A stretch of DNA of 64,000 bases from JAQVXR01 sp050945755 (GCA_050945755.1 JBMNTN010000001.1:52589-116588); one strand, 5' to 3'. Shown: positions 17,553 to 26,449, counted from the first letter of the stretch. The notes: generated by a model not told the origin, from the letters alone. Numbers and translations are program-made.

Positions 17553-18125
17553 TCAAGATTTTGGACATTGATAGATATTTTCTTCCGTTACTACCATGTC
17601 CATTGGTTGATCAAATTCACCAGGAGTTAATGACTTGACTATTTGGAGCTGAAATGCTACGGCTATTTTTGCTACCCCGGAAGCCAAACGAGGGAGAAAG
17701 CGATCATAGTACCCGCCTCCATATCCCAGCCGGTTTCCCTGAAGATCAAAAGCCACTCCCGGAACAATCACCAAATCAATATCTTGGGCTTTAAGAGGAT
17801 GAAAGCAATCAGGTTTTGGCTCCAATATGCCCCAGGTACCTGGTGCGGTATCTTCCATCTGTTTAAGTAAAGAGGGAATTAAAGAAGTTGTCTGAGGTTC
17901 GCAAACAGGAACTACCGCATTTTTTCCTTGACTCCAAATTTGAGAGAGCAAATAAGAACAGTCGACTTCATTTCGAAAAGGAAGGTATGCCATAATTGTC
18001 TGTGCCTCCTTAAAGACACTCAGTTCCTCAATCCGCCGACAGATAATCTCGCTTTTTAAAGCCACTTCATTTTTATCCATTGCTAGTCTTAATTGCAATA
18101 TTTCTTTTCTTATCCTTTTTTTCAT
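17553..18125 (-). CDS. 5-formyltetrahydrofolate cyclo-ligase
   Basis: 190 aa, normal length. ATP-dependent conversion of 5-formyl-THF to 5,10-methenyl-THF, returning folate to the one-carbon pool. Signatures: N-terminal MKKRIRKEILQLR, IMAYLPFRNEVD, and C-terminal LVIVPGVAFDLQGNRLGYGGGYYDRFL (ATP/folate loop). Monocistronic. Useful in an organism with heavy C1-folate traffic. Confidence 0.95.
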   Translation of the reverse strand: MKKRIRKEILQLRLAMDKNEVALKSEIICRRIEELSVFKEAQTIMAYLPFRNEVDCSYLLSQIWSQGKNAVVPVCEPQTTSLIPSLLKQMEDTAPGTWGILEPKPDCFHPLKAQDIDLVIVPGVAFDLQGNRLGYGGGYYDRFLPRLASGVAKIAVAFQLQIVKSLTPGEFDQPMDMVVTEENIYQCPKS

Positions 18126-18251
18126 ACCTCTCCTCCATATCTAAAACCGGCAATCTATAGCACATCTTTTTTATTTTTAATTATACAGTTAAATCGTCCT
18201 GCTTATAATGGTTAATATCGCCAGTTTCTTTCCGTTACCGGGTCGGCATAA

Positions 18252-19598
18252 TCAGGTTACCTCTACTTTCGCGCCGGTTCTTTCCTCCAATTGCCAAAAA
18301 CCGTTTCCCACAAGATCCCGGCCTTGATAATCAAAAGCCTCCCGCGGGAGAAAAATCACTTGGGGAAGAAAGCCGTTTAGGCAATAGTCCTCCCAAGCTT
18401 TCAAAAAATCTCCTACGGTAAGAAGACCTGCTGCCCCAATCGAGCCTCCAAAAAATCTATTGATCACGGGGTATAAAGAAATCCCTCTACAATCTTCGAG
18501 AAATAACCTTAAAACAGCTTTTAATATATCATGAGCAAAGGTAGAGCAGAGAATCAATACCTGTTTTCCCCGATTTTTTCCCATGTTTTTTATTATTTCT
18601 TCAGCCCGTTGTGGGGCAAAGTCAAAATTCATTACCACGCCTGCCTTCGTTCCTTTAAGGTTTTCCCAGGCAAGCTTTAAATCCTCACCGTTTCTTTTTA
18701 CCATGACTTCAATTTTCCCGGACTGCTGCAATTTTTGCCAGGCTTCTACCCGAGAACGCGGATAAAATTCATTGACACTTATTACGAGGTCATTTTGCTT
18801 GAGCCCCCCATGATGGGCAGGAGAATCTTTGATTACTCCGGCCACCACCGGTGTTAAATCTCTTATATAAGGAGGTTCCAAAACTACCGGACAATCGATT
18901 CGGTAAGAAACTTTTTTAACAAACAATGCCAGCCTTTCGTGCAGAACGGCTGGATCAAAGCGCAGTTCCGCAGGAGCAAGACGGGAAAACCCCGGCATAA
19001 AAATCCGGATGGTTTTTGCCCCCATCCGGTCCAGATAAACGACTGTATCTTCGACATCCTTCCAGCCCACCAGATGCGGCATGGCAACAATACTGCCATG
19101 AAAAGTCACCCCATAACGACTGAGAAGCTCTGCTCCCAATATACTCTTCCGTGCCTGATCAATACTTTCACCCATTAACTTTTGCCTGCCCTGGACAGAA
19201 GCACTGTTCAGGGAAAAATTCATCTCCAGCGGTTCTAATGACCGAAGCAACGCGGCTTTATGCTCATTGATATGCCGGCCGTTGGTGGTAATAGAAATCA
19301 AGGTGCGGGGAAATTTAGACCGGACCATTCTTAAAATCTTTTCCCACTGTGGATGCGTAAAAGGTTCCCCTTCAATTATCTTTGTTGCCGACTCTCCAAT
19401 ATAAATCGTCCTTTTTTCATTAAGAAAACTAACTGTTCGTTCTACCTCTTCAATCGTACGGAAGGGAATTCGGACTACTTCTACCTCCGGCGGGTTATCT
19501 CTGTGACTACAGAAAACACAGTTTGCATCACAGGCAGATGTCAAAGGCAGGATGTTATACTCCTGAACTGATTGTAAAATTAACTGCTCCTTTTCCAA
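18252..19598 (-). CDS. Radical SAM protein with internal PDZ and C-terminal DUF512 domain
   Basis: 448 aa. CDANCVFC (Cys23, 27, 30) is the CxxxCxxC cluster motif right at the N-terminus. The radical SAM barrel runs to about 260. A PDZ-like segment follows (VVAGVIKDSPAHHGGLKQND, about 275-340), then a DUF512-like C-terminus with RFFGGSIGAAGLLTVGDFL and VIFLPREAFDYQGRDL. In ordinary DUF512 proteins the PDZ domain comes first; here it lies between the other two. The TTG start at 19598 is chosen because AAAGGAG lies eight bases upstream; the frame is open to 19730 without another good site. Substrate unknown. Confidence 0.8.
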   Translation of the reverse strand: MEKEQLILQSVQEYNILPLTSACDANCVFCSHRDNPPEVEVVRIPFRTIEEVERTVSFLNEKRTIYIGESATKIIEGEPFTHPQWEKILRMVRSKFPRTLISITTNGRHINEHKAALLRSLEPLEMNFSLNSASVQGRQKLMGESIDQARKSILGAELLSRYGVTFHGSIVAMPHLVGWKDVEDTVVYLDRMGAKTIRIFMPGFSRLAPAELRFDPAVLHERLALFVKKVSYRIDCPVVLEPPYIRDLTPVVAGVIKDSPAHHGGLKQNDLVISVNEFYPRSRVEAWQKLQQSGKIEVMVKRNGEDLKLAWENLKGTKAGVVMNFDFAPQRAEEIIKNMGKNRGKQVLILCSTFAHDILKAVLRLFLEDCRGISLYPVINRFFGGSIGAAGLLTVGDFLKAWEDYCLNGFLPQVIFLPREAFDYQGRDLVGNGFWQLEERTGAKVEVT

Positions 19599-19722
19599 CC
19601 ACAATACTCCTTTCCAACAACTAATTCTTCCTGCACGAATCCAAGATACTTTGCCCACCTGCCTATTTTTAAGATGCTTGTTCTTAAAATAGCCCCATTG
19701 TTGAAACATTCTTAAACAACGG

Positions 19723-19897
19723 TTATCCACAGGTATACCTGTAATTATTTAATCGTTTAGCTGGGCTTTTTGTAATTATTAACAATTTTTTTGTTAATTA
19801 CGCCTTTTTTCGACACTTATTTTTTCCACATGATAAACCCTTTAAAATAAAGTTATTAACAAAGTTATCCACATTATCCACAGGTTTTTCATCCACA
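19723..19897. promoter_or_regulatory. Cluster of DnaA boxes
   Basis: Three perfect TTATCCACA boxes on the plus strand at 19723-19731, 19865-19873 and 19874-19882, the last two abutting. One-mismatch copies are TTTTCCACA at 19822-19830 and TCATCCACA at 19889-19897. All share one orientation. The region is A/T-rich and between genes. No dnaA, dnaN or rnpA is nearby, so it is probably a DnaA-binding or titration locus, not the origin. Confidence 0.7.
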
Positions 19898-19930
19898 ATA
19901 CGTATGTTCTGACAGGAAACTTGCTCTCAT

Positions 19931-20950
19931 TTAGCATCGGCGAAACAGTGGTTCATGGGGTACTGCATTCAAAGTCAAATCAGAAAATTCTCCTTTCTGA
20001 TATTTAAAAAAAGCTGCACACCCAATCATCGCCGCATTATCAGTACAAAGAATCGGAGATGGCCAGTATACCTGAATTTTCTTTCCGGCTGCTTTTTCTT
20101 GCAACACCTCTCGAAGGCGGATGTTAGCCGCTACCCCTCCTGCTAAAATAATCCTTGGTACATCCTTTATCTTGGCAGCCAAGACCGCTTTTTCCGCCAA
20201 TACATCAACAACGGCTTCCTGAAAGCCGGCAGCCACATCAGGCACATGCCATGTAAGGCCCTTCATCTTGCACCGGTTTAAGTAGCTTAAAACAGCTGAC
20301 TTTAAACCGCTGAAACTAAAATCAAGGCTTCCATCCTCCAACCAAGCTCTCGGAAATTCCAATTTCGCCCTATCTCCTTCAGAAGCGGCTCTTTGAATTT
20401 GTGGGCCTCCGGGATAACCCAGTCCCAAACTACGCGCTACTTTGTCAAAAGCTTCTCCAGCCGCATCATCTCTGGTTTGGCCAAGGAGAGTATATTCACC
20501 ACGTTTTGCTAAATAAACCAGGCTGGTGTGTCCCCCGGATACTACTAAAGCAACAAGAGGAAACTCTAAATCCGGGTATTCCAGAAACCCGGCATGAATG
20601 TGCCCCTCCAAATGATGTACCCCAATTAATGGTTTCCCCAGAGCGTAGGCCAATGCTTTGGCATGGGAAACTCCGACTAGGAGAGCTCCTACCAAACCAG
20701 GCCCATAAGTTACTGCTACCGCATCTAAGTTAGAAAACCCGGTTCCAGCTTGGTCAATAGCTTCTTCAACCACCCAGGAAGTAGCTTCCAAATGTTTACG
20801 AGAAGCAATCTCCGGTACCACACCACCAAACTTTTTATGTACATTAATTTGAGAGGAGATAACATTGGATTTTATTTCCCTCCCATCAGCAATAACAGCT
20901 GCAGATGTCTCATCACAGCTAGTCTCTATCGCAAGAATATTTACCGACAT
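19931..20950 (-). CDS. tsaD: tRNA N6-threonylcarbamoyladenosine transferase TsaD
   Basis: 339 aa. Transfers threonylcarbamoyl from TC-AMP to A37 of ANN-decoding tRNAs, in complex with TsaB and TsaE. Starts MSVNILAIETSCDETSAAVI at ATG 20950 with GGGAG upstream; the open frame to 21046 is not used. Metal-binding HHLEGHIHAGF and the ASKHA motifs VSGGHTSLV and LAGGVAANIRL are present. Separated from the tsaEB-rimI transcript by a small gene and terminator. Confidence 0.98.
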   Translation of the reverse strand: MSVNILAIETSCDETSAAVIADGREIKSNVISSQINVHKKFGGVVPEIASRKHLEATSWVVEEAIDQAGTGFSNLDAVAVTYGPGLVGALLVGVSHAKALAYALGKPLIGVHHLEGHIHAGFLEYPDLEFPLVALVVSGGHTSLVYLAKRGEYTLLGQTRDDAAGEAFDKVARSLGLGYPGGPQIQRAASEGDRAKLEFPRAWLEDGSLDFSFSGLKSAVLSYLNRCKMKGLTWHVPDVAAGFQEAVVDVLAEKAVLAAKIKDVPRIILAGGVAANIRLREVLQEKAAGKKIQVYWPSPILCTDNAAMIGCAAFFKYQKGEFSDLTLNAVPHEPLFRRC

Positions 20951-21044
20951 AATAATCTCCCAAAAAATTATTTTTTGTCCATTATAGCACGTCTCGGAAA
21001 AATAAAGAAAACTTGCTTGCTCCAAGTCCCCGACGTATCCGTAC

Positions 21045-21075
21045 AAAAAAATACCGGACTCTCAACGCCCGGTAT
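21045..21075 (-). terminator. Terminator after the 49-aa membrane protein gene
   Basis: Minus-strand stem ATACCGG/CCGGTAT around an 11-base loop, followed by TTTTTTT. It separates the tsaE-tsaB-rimI transcript from tsaD. Confidence 0.85.
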
Positions 21076-21098
21076 CCTTCTTACACAAAACCTATTAT

Positions 21099-21248
21099 TT
21101 ATCCGCCGAAATATAAAGTTAAAGCAAAGATAGCAACGGTAAAAAGTGTAAATAATATCCAGCCGATAAATGAGCACTTGTTGATTTCCGCCAGTGTTTG
21201 AGGAACAGGATATTTGCGCATTAATTCAACTTTTTCTTGTCCTGCCAT
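21099..21248 (-). CDS. Small single-pass membrane protein (49 aa)
   Basis: ATG at 21248 follows GGGAGGGAC with good spacing. Product starts MAGQEKVELMRKYPVPQTLA; one transmembrane helix follows (about residues 27-47, ending FALTLYFGG). It lies 38 bases after rimI in the same orientation and precedes the terminator, so it belongs to the t6A operon transcript. No family recognised. The frame extension to 21311 is ignored because the ribosome site marks 21248. Confidence 0.7.
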   Translation of the reverse strand: MAGQEKVELMRKYPVPQTLAEINKCSFIGWILFTLFTVAIFALTLYFGG

Positions 21249-21286
21249 ATCAGTCCCTCCCTTCTTATCTGATAGTTTATCAAATA

Positions 21287-21742
21287 CTAATCCAAAGTAA
21301 GATCCTTCCACATAATAATAGCATCTTCATTGGTATCAGTATAGTACCCTTTGCGCCGTCCCACCGATTTAAACCCAAGCCGCGAATACAATTTAAGAGC
21401 TTCCTGATTTGACGGTCGGACTTCCAATGTCATCTTGTAAGCACCTCGCTTTAACGCTTCCGCCATCATATGCAGCAGGATAATCTCCCCGACCTTTTTT
21501 CTCCGGTAACTGGGATGCACCGCCACGTTGGTAATGTGGGCCTCGTCAATAATAATCCACATTCCCGCATAGCCAATCAGGATATTATCCCGCCAGCAGG
21601 CATAATAATGGGCAAGGGAATTCTGTAAGAGTTCCCCCAAAAAAGATTCCTTACTCCAAGGTGTGGGAAATGAAACCCTTTCAATCTCTAATACTTGATC
21701 AAGATGTTCCTGTTTTAAAGGCCGTAACTCTGTTTTATCCAT
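21287..21742 (-). CDS. rimI: Ribosomal protein S18-alanine N-acetyltransferase
   Basis: 151 aa GNAT. The motif NVAVHPSYRRKKVGEIILLHMM includes the acetyl-CoA loop (RRKKVG), and YSRLGFKSVGRRKGYYTDT is the typical RimI end. Start ATG 21742 overlaps the end of tsaB by eight bases. The tsaE-tsaB-rimI order is standard in Firmicutes. Confidence 0.93.
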   Translation of the reverse strand: MDKTELRPLKQEHLDQVLEIERVSFPTPWSKESFLGELLQNSLAHYYACWRDNILIGYAGMWIIIDEAHITNVAVHPSYRRKKVGEIILLHMMAEALKRGAYKMTLEVRPSNQEALKLYSRLGFKSVGRRKGYYTDTNEDAIIMWKDLTLD

Positions 21743-22454
21743 CACAGCCGCACCCCCCATGAGTCTCGGCCCATTTTACCTCTGCTTCTGACAAACGTAA
21801 ATATAAAGGCTTTAGATCGTTAATTCCCGCTATTTCCCCGCGCTGAAATTTCTCCCAGCCAATAAAAGCCACCTCCGATGGTCGTAAATAATTCCTGGTA
21901 TGCTCGGCAAATACGGCGTTTGCTCCCAACTCATCTTGAAATTTTTCTCGGTAAACAAGAGCACCATCCCCGAGAAAAGTAATCTTTTCATTCTGGAGTT
22001 TTAGTTCTTGCAGCAGCTGACTTGGAGACATCGCCCGGTGAGGAGCGATTCGGGTAATTGCCCCTGCTTCATTGCGGTAAAGAGCAGTATAGACTTCATT
22101 TTTTCTGGCATCCAGCATTGGACAGATTAATCCCTGTCGTTCAGATAAGTTACGGCAAAGGGCATCCAATGTCACAACACTGACCGCCGGCTTTTGAACT
22201 ACCTGAAGAAAGCCCTTCACAGTAGCCAAACCAATACGCACACCGGTAAAGGATCCAGGCCCAACAGTAACAGCAAAACAGTCGATTTCCCCCAGAGTAA
22301 TATCTGAATTCGTCAGCATATCCTCTAGCATTGGGAGAAATTTTTGGGAATGAGTTTTGCCGGTATTCAGCCAACTCTCTGCCAAAACCCCGGATTCATT
22401 AAGAACTGCCGCCCCTGCTATCTTAGTGGCTGTATCAATTGCCAGCAATTTCAT
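21735..22454 (-). CDS. tsaB: t6A biosynthesis protein TsaB
   Basis: 239 aa, ASKHA-fold partner of TsaD without its metal site. Starts MKLLAIDTATKIAGAAVLNE; FAVTVGPGSFTGVRIGLATV is the diagnostic motif. ATG at 22454 lies inside the end of tsaE (20-base overlap), so translation is likely coupled. The alternative start three codons upstream (22463) is also possible. Confidence 0.96.
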   Translation of the reverse strand: MKLLAIDTATKIAGAAVLNESGVLAESWLNTGKTHSQKFLPMLEDMLTNSDITLGEIDCFAVTVGPGSFTGVRIGLATVKGFLQVVQKPAVSVVTLDALCRNLSERQGLICPMLDARKNEVYTALYRNEAGAITRIAPHRAMSPSQLLQELKLQNEKITFLGDGALVYREKFQDELGANAVFAEHTRNYLRPSEVAFIGWEKFQRGEIAGINDLKPLYLRLSEAEVKWAETHGGCGCDG

Positions 22455-22920
22455 TTTCAACAAACTCTCCCATCAATTTTTCCAGTAGACGGCCTTTGGC
22501 TGTAAAATGTATTATTCGATACTCCTGACCATCATCCTGATATCCTTTTGCAATATTGATTTTAATACATTCTGCCGGTAATAAGGTTTCGACCCGTTCC
22601 GGCCATTCCACTAAAATTATCCCGGAATAGCTGAAATAATCTTCCATGCCAATGTCCAGTGCTTCACTTTCATCAGACAAACGATAAGCATCCATATGAT
22701 AAAAGGGAACCTGCCCATAATATTCATTAATGATTGTAAAAGTAGGACTGGTAATATGTTCATTAACCCCTAACCCTTTAGCCACACCTTTGGCAAACAT
22801 GGTTTTCCCTGCGCCAAGTTCCCCGCTTAAGGCAATTACAGTGCCTGGATTAAGGTAGGAAGCAAAACGTTCTGCCAAGGCAATTGTCTCTTGAGGCGAA
22901 TAGGTTTGAATAGTATACAA
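22435..22920 (-). CDS. tsaE: t6A ATPase TsaE
   Basis: 161 aa. Small ATPase that resets the TsaBD complex. P-loop GELGAGKTMFAKGV near residue 34, SPTFTIINEY switch, and FYHMDAYRL are the family signatures. First gene of the tsaE-tsaB-rimI operon; ATG preceded by GGAGGGCATG. Confidence 0.97.
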   Translation of the reverse strand: MYTIQTYSPQETIALAERFASYLNPGTVIALSGELGAGKTMFAKGVAKGLGVNEHITSPTFTIINEYYGQVPFYHMDAYRLSDESEALDIGMEDYFSYSGIILVEWPERVETLLPAECIKINIAKGYQDDGQEYRIIHFTAKGRLLEKLMGEFVENEIAGN

Positions 22921-23014
22921 GTAACATGCCCTCCAAAAAATCTTTCAATCTAATTATAACCAAAACTGCCTCTTTATAGCGGGCACTCCGGCTGCAACAA
23001 ACATCACCCATTAA

Positions 23015-23572
23015 TTATTTATTCAAAATACTTTTATAGCGGTCCCTCACCTGTTTCATATCCTCCCAAACCAGCCTCTTTTTGGATGGATCCCTCAACA
23101 GGGCTGCCGGGTGAAATGTCGGCATAATATAAAAACTCCCTTTTTGAACCCACAGGCCCCGATCCCTGGTAATCCTGGCCTCAGGTCGGACAATTGTTTG
23201 AGTGGCCAGCGCGCCCAGGCAGACAATTATTTTCGGCCGGATAAGGCGAATCTGTTCTCGCAAAAAGGGTTTACAAGCATCTACCTCCTCCTCGTTGGGA
23301 AGCCGATTCCCCGGAGGCCGGCATTTAACAACATTACAGATATAAACATGTTCCGGAAGTAATTCACTGGCCGCAATAATTCGATCCAACAATTGCCCGG
23401 CTTTACCGACAAAGGGTTTTCCTTGCCGATCTTCCTCTTCCCCCGGTCCTTCCCCAACAAACATTACCTGCGCGTCCCGGCTTCCTTTACCAAAAACCAT
23501 ATTAGTTCGGGTGCGGCATAGACCACAGGAGGTACATTTTTGTAAATTCTTTTCTAATTCGTCCAAATTCAT
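23015..23572 (-). CDS. Family 4 (type-4) uracil-DNA glycosylase
   Basis: 185 aa. Removes uracil from DNA. Fe-S ligands come from CTSCGLC near residue 13 and VKCRPPGNR near 85. Active-site motif GEGPGEEEDRQGKPFVG and the C-terminal THPAALL-like FHPAALLRDPSKK are present. Start ATG 23572 follows GAGGAGGATATTT. The longer frame to 23671 overlaps the upstream terminator and is rejected. Confidence 0.95.
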   Translation of the reverse strand: MNLDELEKNLQKCTSCGLCRTRTNMVFGKGSRDAQVMFVGEGPGEEEDRQGKPFVGKAGQLLDRIIAASELLPEHVYICNVVKCRPPGNRLPNEEEVDACKPFLREQIRLIRPKIIVCLGALATQTIVRPEARITRDRGLWVQKGSFYIMPTFHPAALLRDPSKKRLVWEDMKQVRDRYKSILNK

Positions 23573-23658
23573 AAATATCCTCCTCGAACTGTTGTTAACA
23601 AAATTAACCCACCGCATCCATGGTATCAGACCGGCTATTCCAAAATAAATATCACCCT

Positions 23659-23687
23659 CTGAAAAAAGCACCTATGCCGGTGCTTTT
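23659..23687 (-). terminator. Terminator after the amidohydrolase gene
   Basis: Minus-strand stem AAAAGCACC/GGTGCTTTT, loop of six, followed by TT. Confidence 0.85.
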
Positions 23688-23707
23688 AACACTGATTTTC
23701 CTATGTT

Positions 23708-24850
23708 TTAAGCAGGTTGCCCCATATCCTGGTAAACAACTTGGCCGTTAATAATTACCGTTTCAACTATCGCTTCCGTAGACAAAATGCTACCGTTGCT
23801 GATAATGATATCAGCATCCTTCCCTTCCGCCAAGCTTCCCACCCGGTGGGAAATTCCTAATATTTCGGCCGCATTAATGGTAATAGCCTTAAGGGCATTT
23901 TCCTCAGAAAGACCTGCCCGGTGGGCAAATGCAGCACAGAGAGGCAAATATTGAATGGGCAAGACCGGGTGGTCCGTCATTAAAGCAACCTTTACTCCTG
24001 CCTGAGCCAAGATTGCCGGTGTCCGCCAAGTTTTATCCTTCATTTCTACCTTTGCCCTGTTGGCAAAGTGGGGCCCTGAAATCACAGGTATATTTCTTTG
24101 GGCAAGTTCATCAGCAATTTTATGACTTTCTGTACCGTGTAATATAATCAAGGGCATATTAAATTCTTGAGCGATCCGAACTGCTGTCATAATATCATCA
24201 GCCCGATGGGCATGCGCATATATAGCCATTTCCTTTTTCAGCACTTTAACCACAGGCTCCAATGTAATGTCCTTTTCTTTGGGGGTAGAGGCATAATTCT
24301 GCGCCTTCACAAAAGTTTCCCTGAGCAAACCTGCCGTAGCCATCCGAGTAGAGGGGGCTTTCTTTTGTTCTCCATAACTGCGTTTAGGATTTTCCCCAAA
24401 GGCAATCTTTAATCCGGCAGGCTCTTTTACCACCATGCGATCAACCACATGACCCCAGGTCTTCATTACTACCACCTGCCCTCCGATAACATTGGCGCTA
24501 CCGGGAGTAATTCCCACAGTGGTGACGCCTGCCCGAACAGCATCAAGAAATCCTTGGTCTTCAGGATTAATGCCGTCTAGTGCTCGGAGGTGGGGAGTAA
24601 TTGGATTGGTTGTTTCATTAACGTCATTTCCTTCAATTTGATAAATTTCTTCCAAAATACCCAGGTGGCAGTGGGCATCAATCAACCCCGGCAACACTAA
24701 TTTGCCACAGGCGTTAATTATATCAACACCTTTAGGCACCAATACGTTGTCCCCAATTGCCATAATTTTTCCCTGATCAATTAATATAGCGCCTTTTTGA
24801 TAGGTCTTTCCTTCCATCGTGATAATTTTTCCGTTGATCACTGCCAGCAT
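23708..24850 (-). CDS. Amidohydrolase (imidazolonepropionase-like)
   Basis: 380 aa metal-dependent hydrolase. Start ATG 24850 follows AAAGGTGG; product opens MLAVINGKIITMEGKTYQKG with the N-terminal beta domain. Metal ligands: DAHCHLGI near residue 60, HAHRADD near 210, ILHGTESHKI, and MTDHPVLP near 290. C-terminal VGSLAEGKDADIII is typical. Homologues include putative prolidases and imidazolonepropionase relatives; the substrate is not predictable. Monocistronic. Confidence 0.88.
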   Translation of the reverse strand: MLAVINGKIITMEGKTYQKGAILIDQGKIMAIGDNVLVPKGVDIINACGKLVLPGLIDAHCHLGILEEIYQIEGNDVNETTNPITPHLRALDGINPEDQGFLDAVRAGVTTVGITPGSANVIGGQVVVMKTWGHVVDRMVVKEPAGLKIAFGENPKRSYGEQKKAPSTRMATAGLLRETFVKAQNYASTPKEKDITLEPVVKVLKKEMAIYAHAHRADDIMTAVRIAQEFNMPLIILHGTESHKIADELAQRNIPVISGPHFANRAKVEMKDKTWRTPAILAQAGVKVALMTDHPVLPIQYLPLCAAFAHRAGLSEENALKAITINAAEILGISHRVGSLAEGKDADIIISNGSILSTEAIVETVIINGQVVYQDMGQPA

Positions 24851-24989
24851 CCCGGGTCCACCTTTCCATTCTCTCTTTCCATTTCTCTTATGCAATTTCT
24901 CTTATGCATAAATATATATTCATTCTCCGAAAATGTGACAAACCCTGCTGTTCGGCTCTGGGTTTTCTGAGAAAAGTTTTCGACAAAGC

Positions 24990-25700
24990 TTATTCCAATT
25001 TACAGTGAGTAACAAAATTATGAAAAAGCCGCCGGCCGGCCTGATCCAAATGCCAATTGCATTCCGGATGCCACTGAACTCCAATGGCAAAAGGATGCTC
25101 TGGCGCCTCAATCCCTTCAATTATCCCATCCTCTGCCTGAGCTGATACCAAAAATCCAGAAGCGGGTTGGCGGACAGCTTGATGATGAAAACTGTTTACC
25201 CGATAATTAGTAACCTCGAGAATTTGCCCCAGCTTACTATCACCGTCAATAGACACTTGATGAGTCGCATACCATTTAGGTGCTTCCTGATCATGTTTAA
25301 GACAATTGGGCACTTGAGAATTTATATCTTGGTAAACGGTACCTCCTAAGGCAATATTTAAAACCTGAATCCCTCGGCAAATGGCCAGAATAGGCTTTTT
25401 CTTATGAAAAAACTCCTTGGCCAGGCTAATTTCAAACTGATCCCTCAGCGGTGTAATCTTACCTAATGCTTTTATTGGTTCTTCTCCAAAAAAACACGGA
25501 TCCACGTCCGCACCTCCGGACAAAATAATGCCATTCAATACAGTACACAGTTTTTCCAAGGAAAATTTTTCAACCAGGGAAGGTATTATCACCGGGACAC
25601 CACCTGAGGCCTCGAGTGCTTTAAAATAATAATTTCGCACCATAAAACTATCGTTGAAGTAATCCTCACTGCAAGTAACCCCAATCAGTGGATAAAACAT
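24990..25700 (-). CDS. Gamma-glutamyl-gamma-aminobutyrate hydrolase family protein (PuuD-like class I amidotransferase)
   Basis: 236 aa. Nucleophile Cys in PILAICRGIQVLNIALGG near residue 110, with catalytic HPE in GVQWHPECNW near the end. LSGGADVDPCFFGEE is the family glycine loop. Family members cleave gamma-glutamyl amides in polyamine or amino-acid breakdown. No other polyamine genes are nearby, so the substrate is open. Monocistronic. Confidence 0.92.
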   Translation of the reverse strand: MFYPLIGVTCSEDYFNDSFMVRNYYFKALEASGGVPVIIPSLVEKFSLEKLCTVLNGIILSGGADVDPCFFGEEPIKALGKITPLRDQFEISLAKEFFHKKKPILAICRGIQVLNIALGGTVYQDINSQVPNCLKHDQEAPKWYATHQVSIDGDSKLGQILEVTNYRVNSFHHQAVRQPASGFLVSAQAEDGIIEGIEAPEHPFAIGVQWHPECNWHLDQAGRRLFHNFVTHCKLE

Positions 25701-25730
25701 GCTTACCTCCTAAATAGAATCAGGCTTTAC

Positions 25731-25768
25731 CTTCGGGAAAGAACTTAATCTTTCTAAGGTAAAGCCTG
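25731..25768 (-). terminator. Terminator of the mazEF transcript
   Basis: Long inverted repeat AGGCTTTACCTT/AAGGTAAAGCCT around an approximately 17-base loop just after mazF; only a weak T tract (GATTCTATTT) follows. Confidence 0.65.
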
Positions 25769-25781
25769 ACCAATTATAATT

Positions 25782-26132
25782 TTAAACATCCACTAAACCC
25801 AAACTGATTTCCACTGCTCGGTTAACCTTTTCCATAATCTCATTACTTAATACAGTTACCTTGTGTTGGAGGCGGCTTTTGTCGATAGTCCGAACCTGTT
25901 CAGCCAAAATCACCGAATCCCTTTCCAATCCAGTTTTCTCCTTTGGGAGTTCCACATGGGTCGGAAGCTTGGCCTTGTTGATCTGGGAGGTAATCGCCAA
26001 GATAATTGTCGTAGGGCTGTACTGATTGCCAATATCATTTTGGACAACAAGTACAGGCCTGGTGCCCCCCTGTTCCGATCCCTGGACCGGATTAAGCTCG
26101 GCATAAAAAACTTCGCCACGTTTAATAATCAT
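25782..26132 (-). CDS. mazF: MazF/EndoA-type mRNA interferase toxin
   Basis: 116 aa, same length as Bacillus EndoA. Ribosome-independent endoribonuclease. MIIKRGEVFYAELNPVQGSE and GGTRPVLVVQND hold the catalytic Arg; TSQINKAKLPTHVEL gives the Thr. The start is ATG 26132; a GTG at 26141 overlaps the antitoxin stop and the ribosome site GGAG. Partner antitoxin is directly upstream. Confidence 0.96.
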   Translation of the reverse strand: MIIKRGEVFYAELNPVQGSEQGGTRPVLVVQNDIGNQYSPTTIILAITSQINKAKLPTHVELPKEKTGLERDSVILAEQVRTIDKSRLQHKVTVLSNEIMEKVNRAVEISLGLVDV

Positions 26133-26137
26133 TTTGG

Positions 26138-26407
26138 TCACTCCGTAACCTTTCCATTACAACTGCCAAAAGCTTCAGATTCTCCAGGAAATGATTCTTG
26201 AGCAATGGCTAAGTTTATTTTAGCCATTTCCTGATAACCCTTTTTCATCTGTTCTTGCAAAAGATGCCTTCTGCGCTCCGCAATATAGTATTTCATTGCT
26301 TCCCGGATAAACTCGCTCCGATTCTTTTTCTCCAAATTTACCAATCCGTCAAATTCCTGCAGCAAGTAATCAGGGACACTGATCATAATCCGCTTTAAAT
26401 TTGGCAC
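26138..26407 (-). CDS. mazE: MazE/EndoAI-type antitoxin (ribbon-helix-helix)
   Basis: 89 aa. N-terminal ribbon-helix-helix (KRIMISVPDYLLQEFDGLV...RSEFIREAMKYYI), followed by a helical tail that should wrap MazF. GTG start after GGAGGTGCAGCT. The alr-mazE-mazF order matches Bacillus alr-ndoAI-ndoA. A consensus promoter lies just upstream (26450-26479). Confidence 0.93.
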   Translation of the reverse strand: MPNLKRIMISVPDYLLQEFDGLVNLEKKNRSEFIREAMKYYIAERRRHLLQEQMKKGYQEMAKINLAIAQESFPGESEAFGSCNGKVTE

Positions 26408-26449
26408 AGCTGCACCTCCAACAAAATATATATCCCTTTAGCTATAAAT

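Noticed and set aside
19598..19730. Upstream extension of the radical SAM protein
   Set aside because: The frame is open, but AAAGGAG is correctly placed only for the TTG at 19598 and the extra residues do not match the family and reach into a DnaA box.
19723..19897. Chromosomal origin of replication
   Set aside because: DnaA boxes are present, but no dnaA, dnaN, rnpA, rpmH or other origin-linked genes lie nearby and no A/T unwinding element with ordered boxes could be established.
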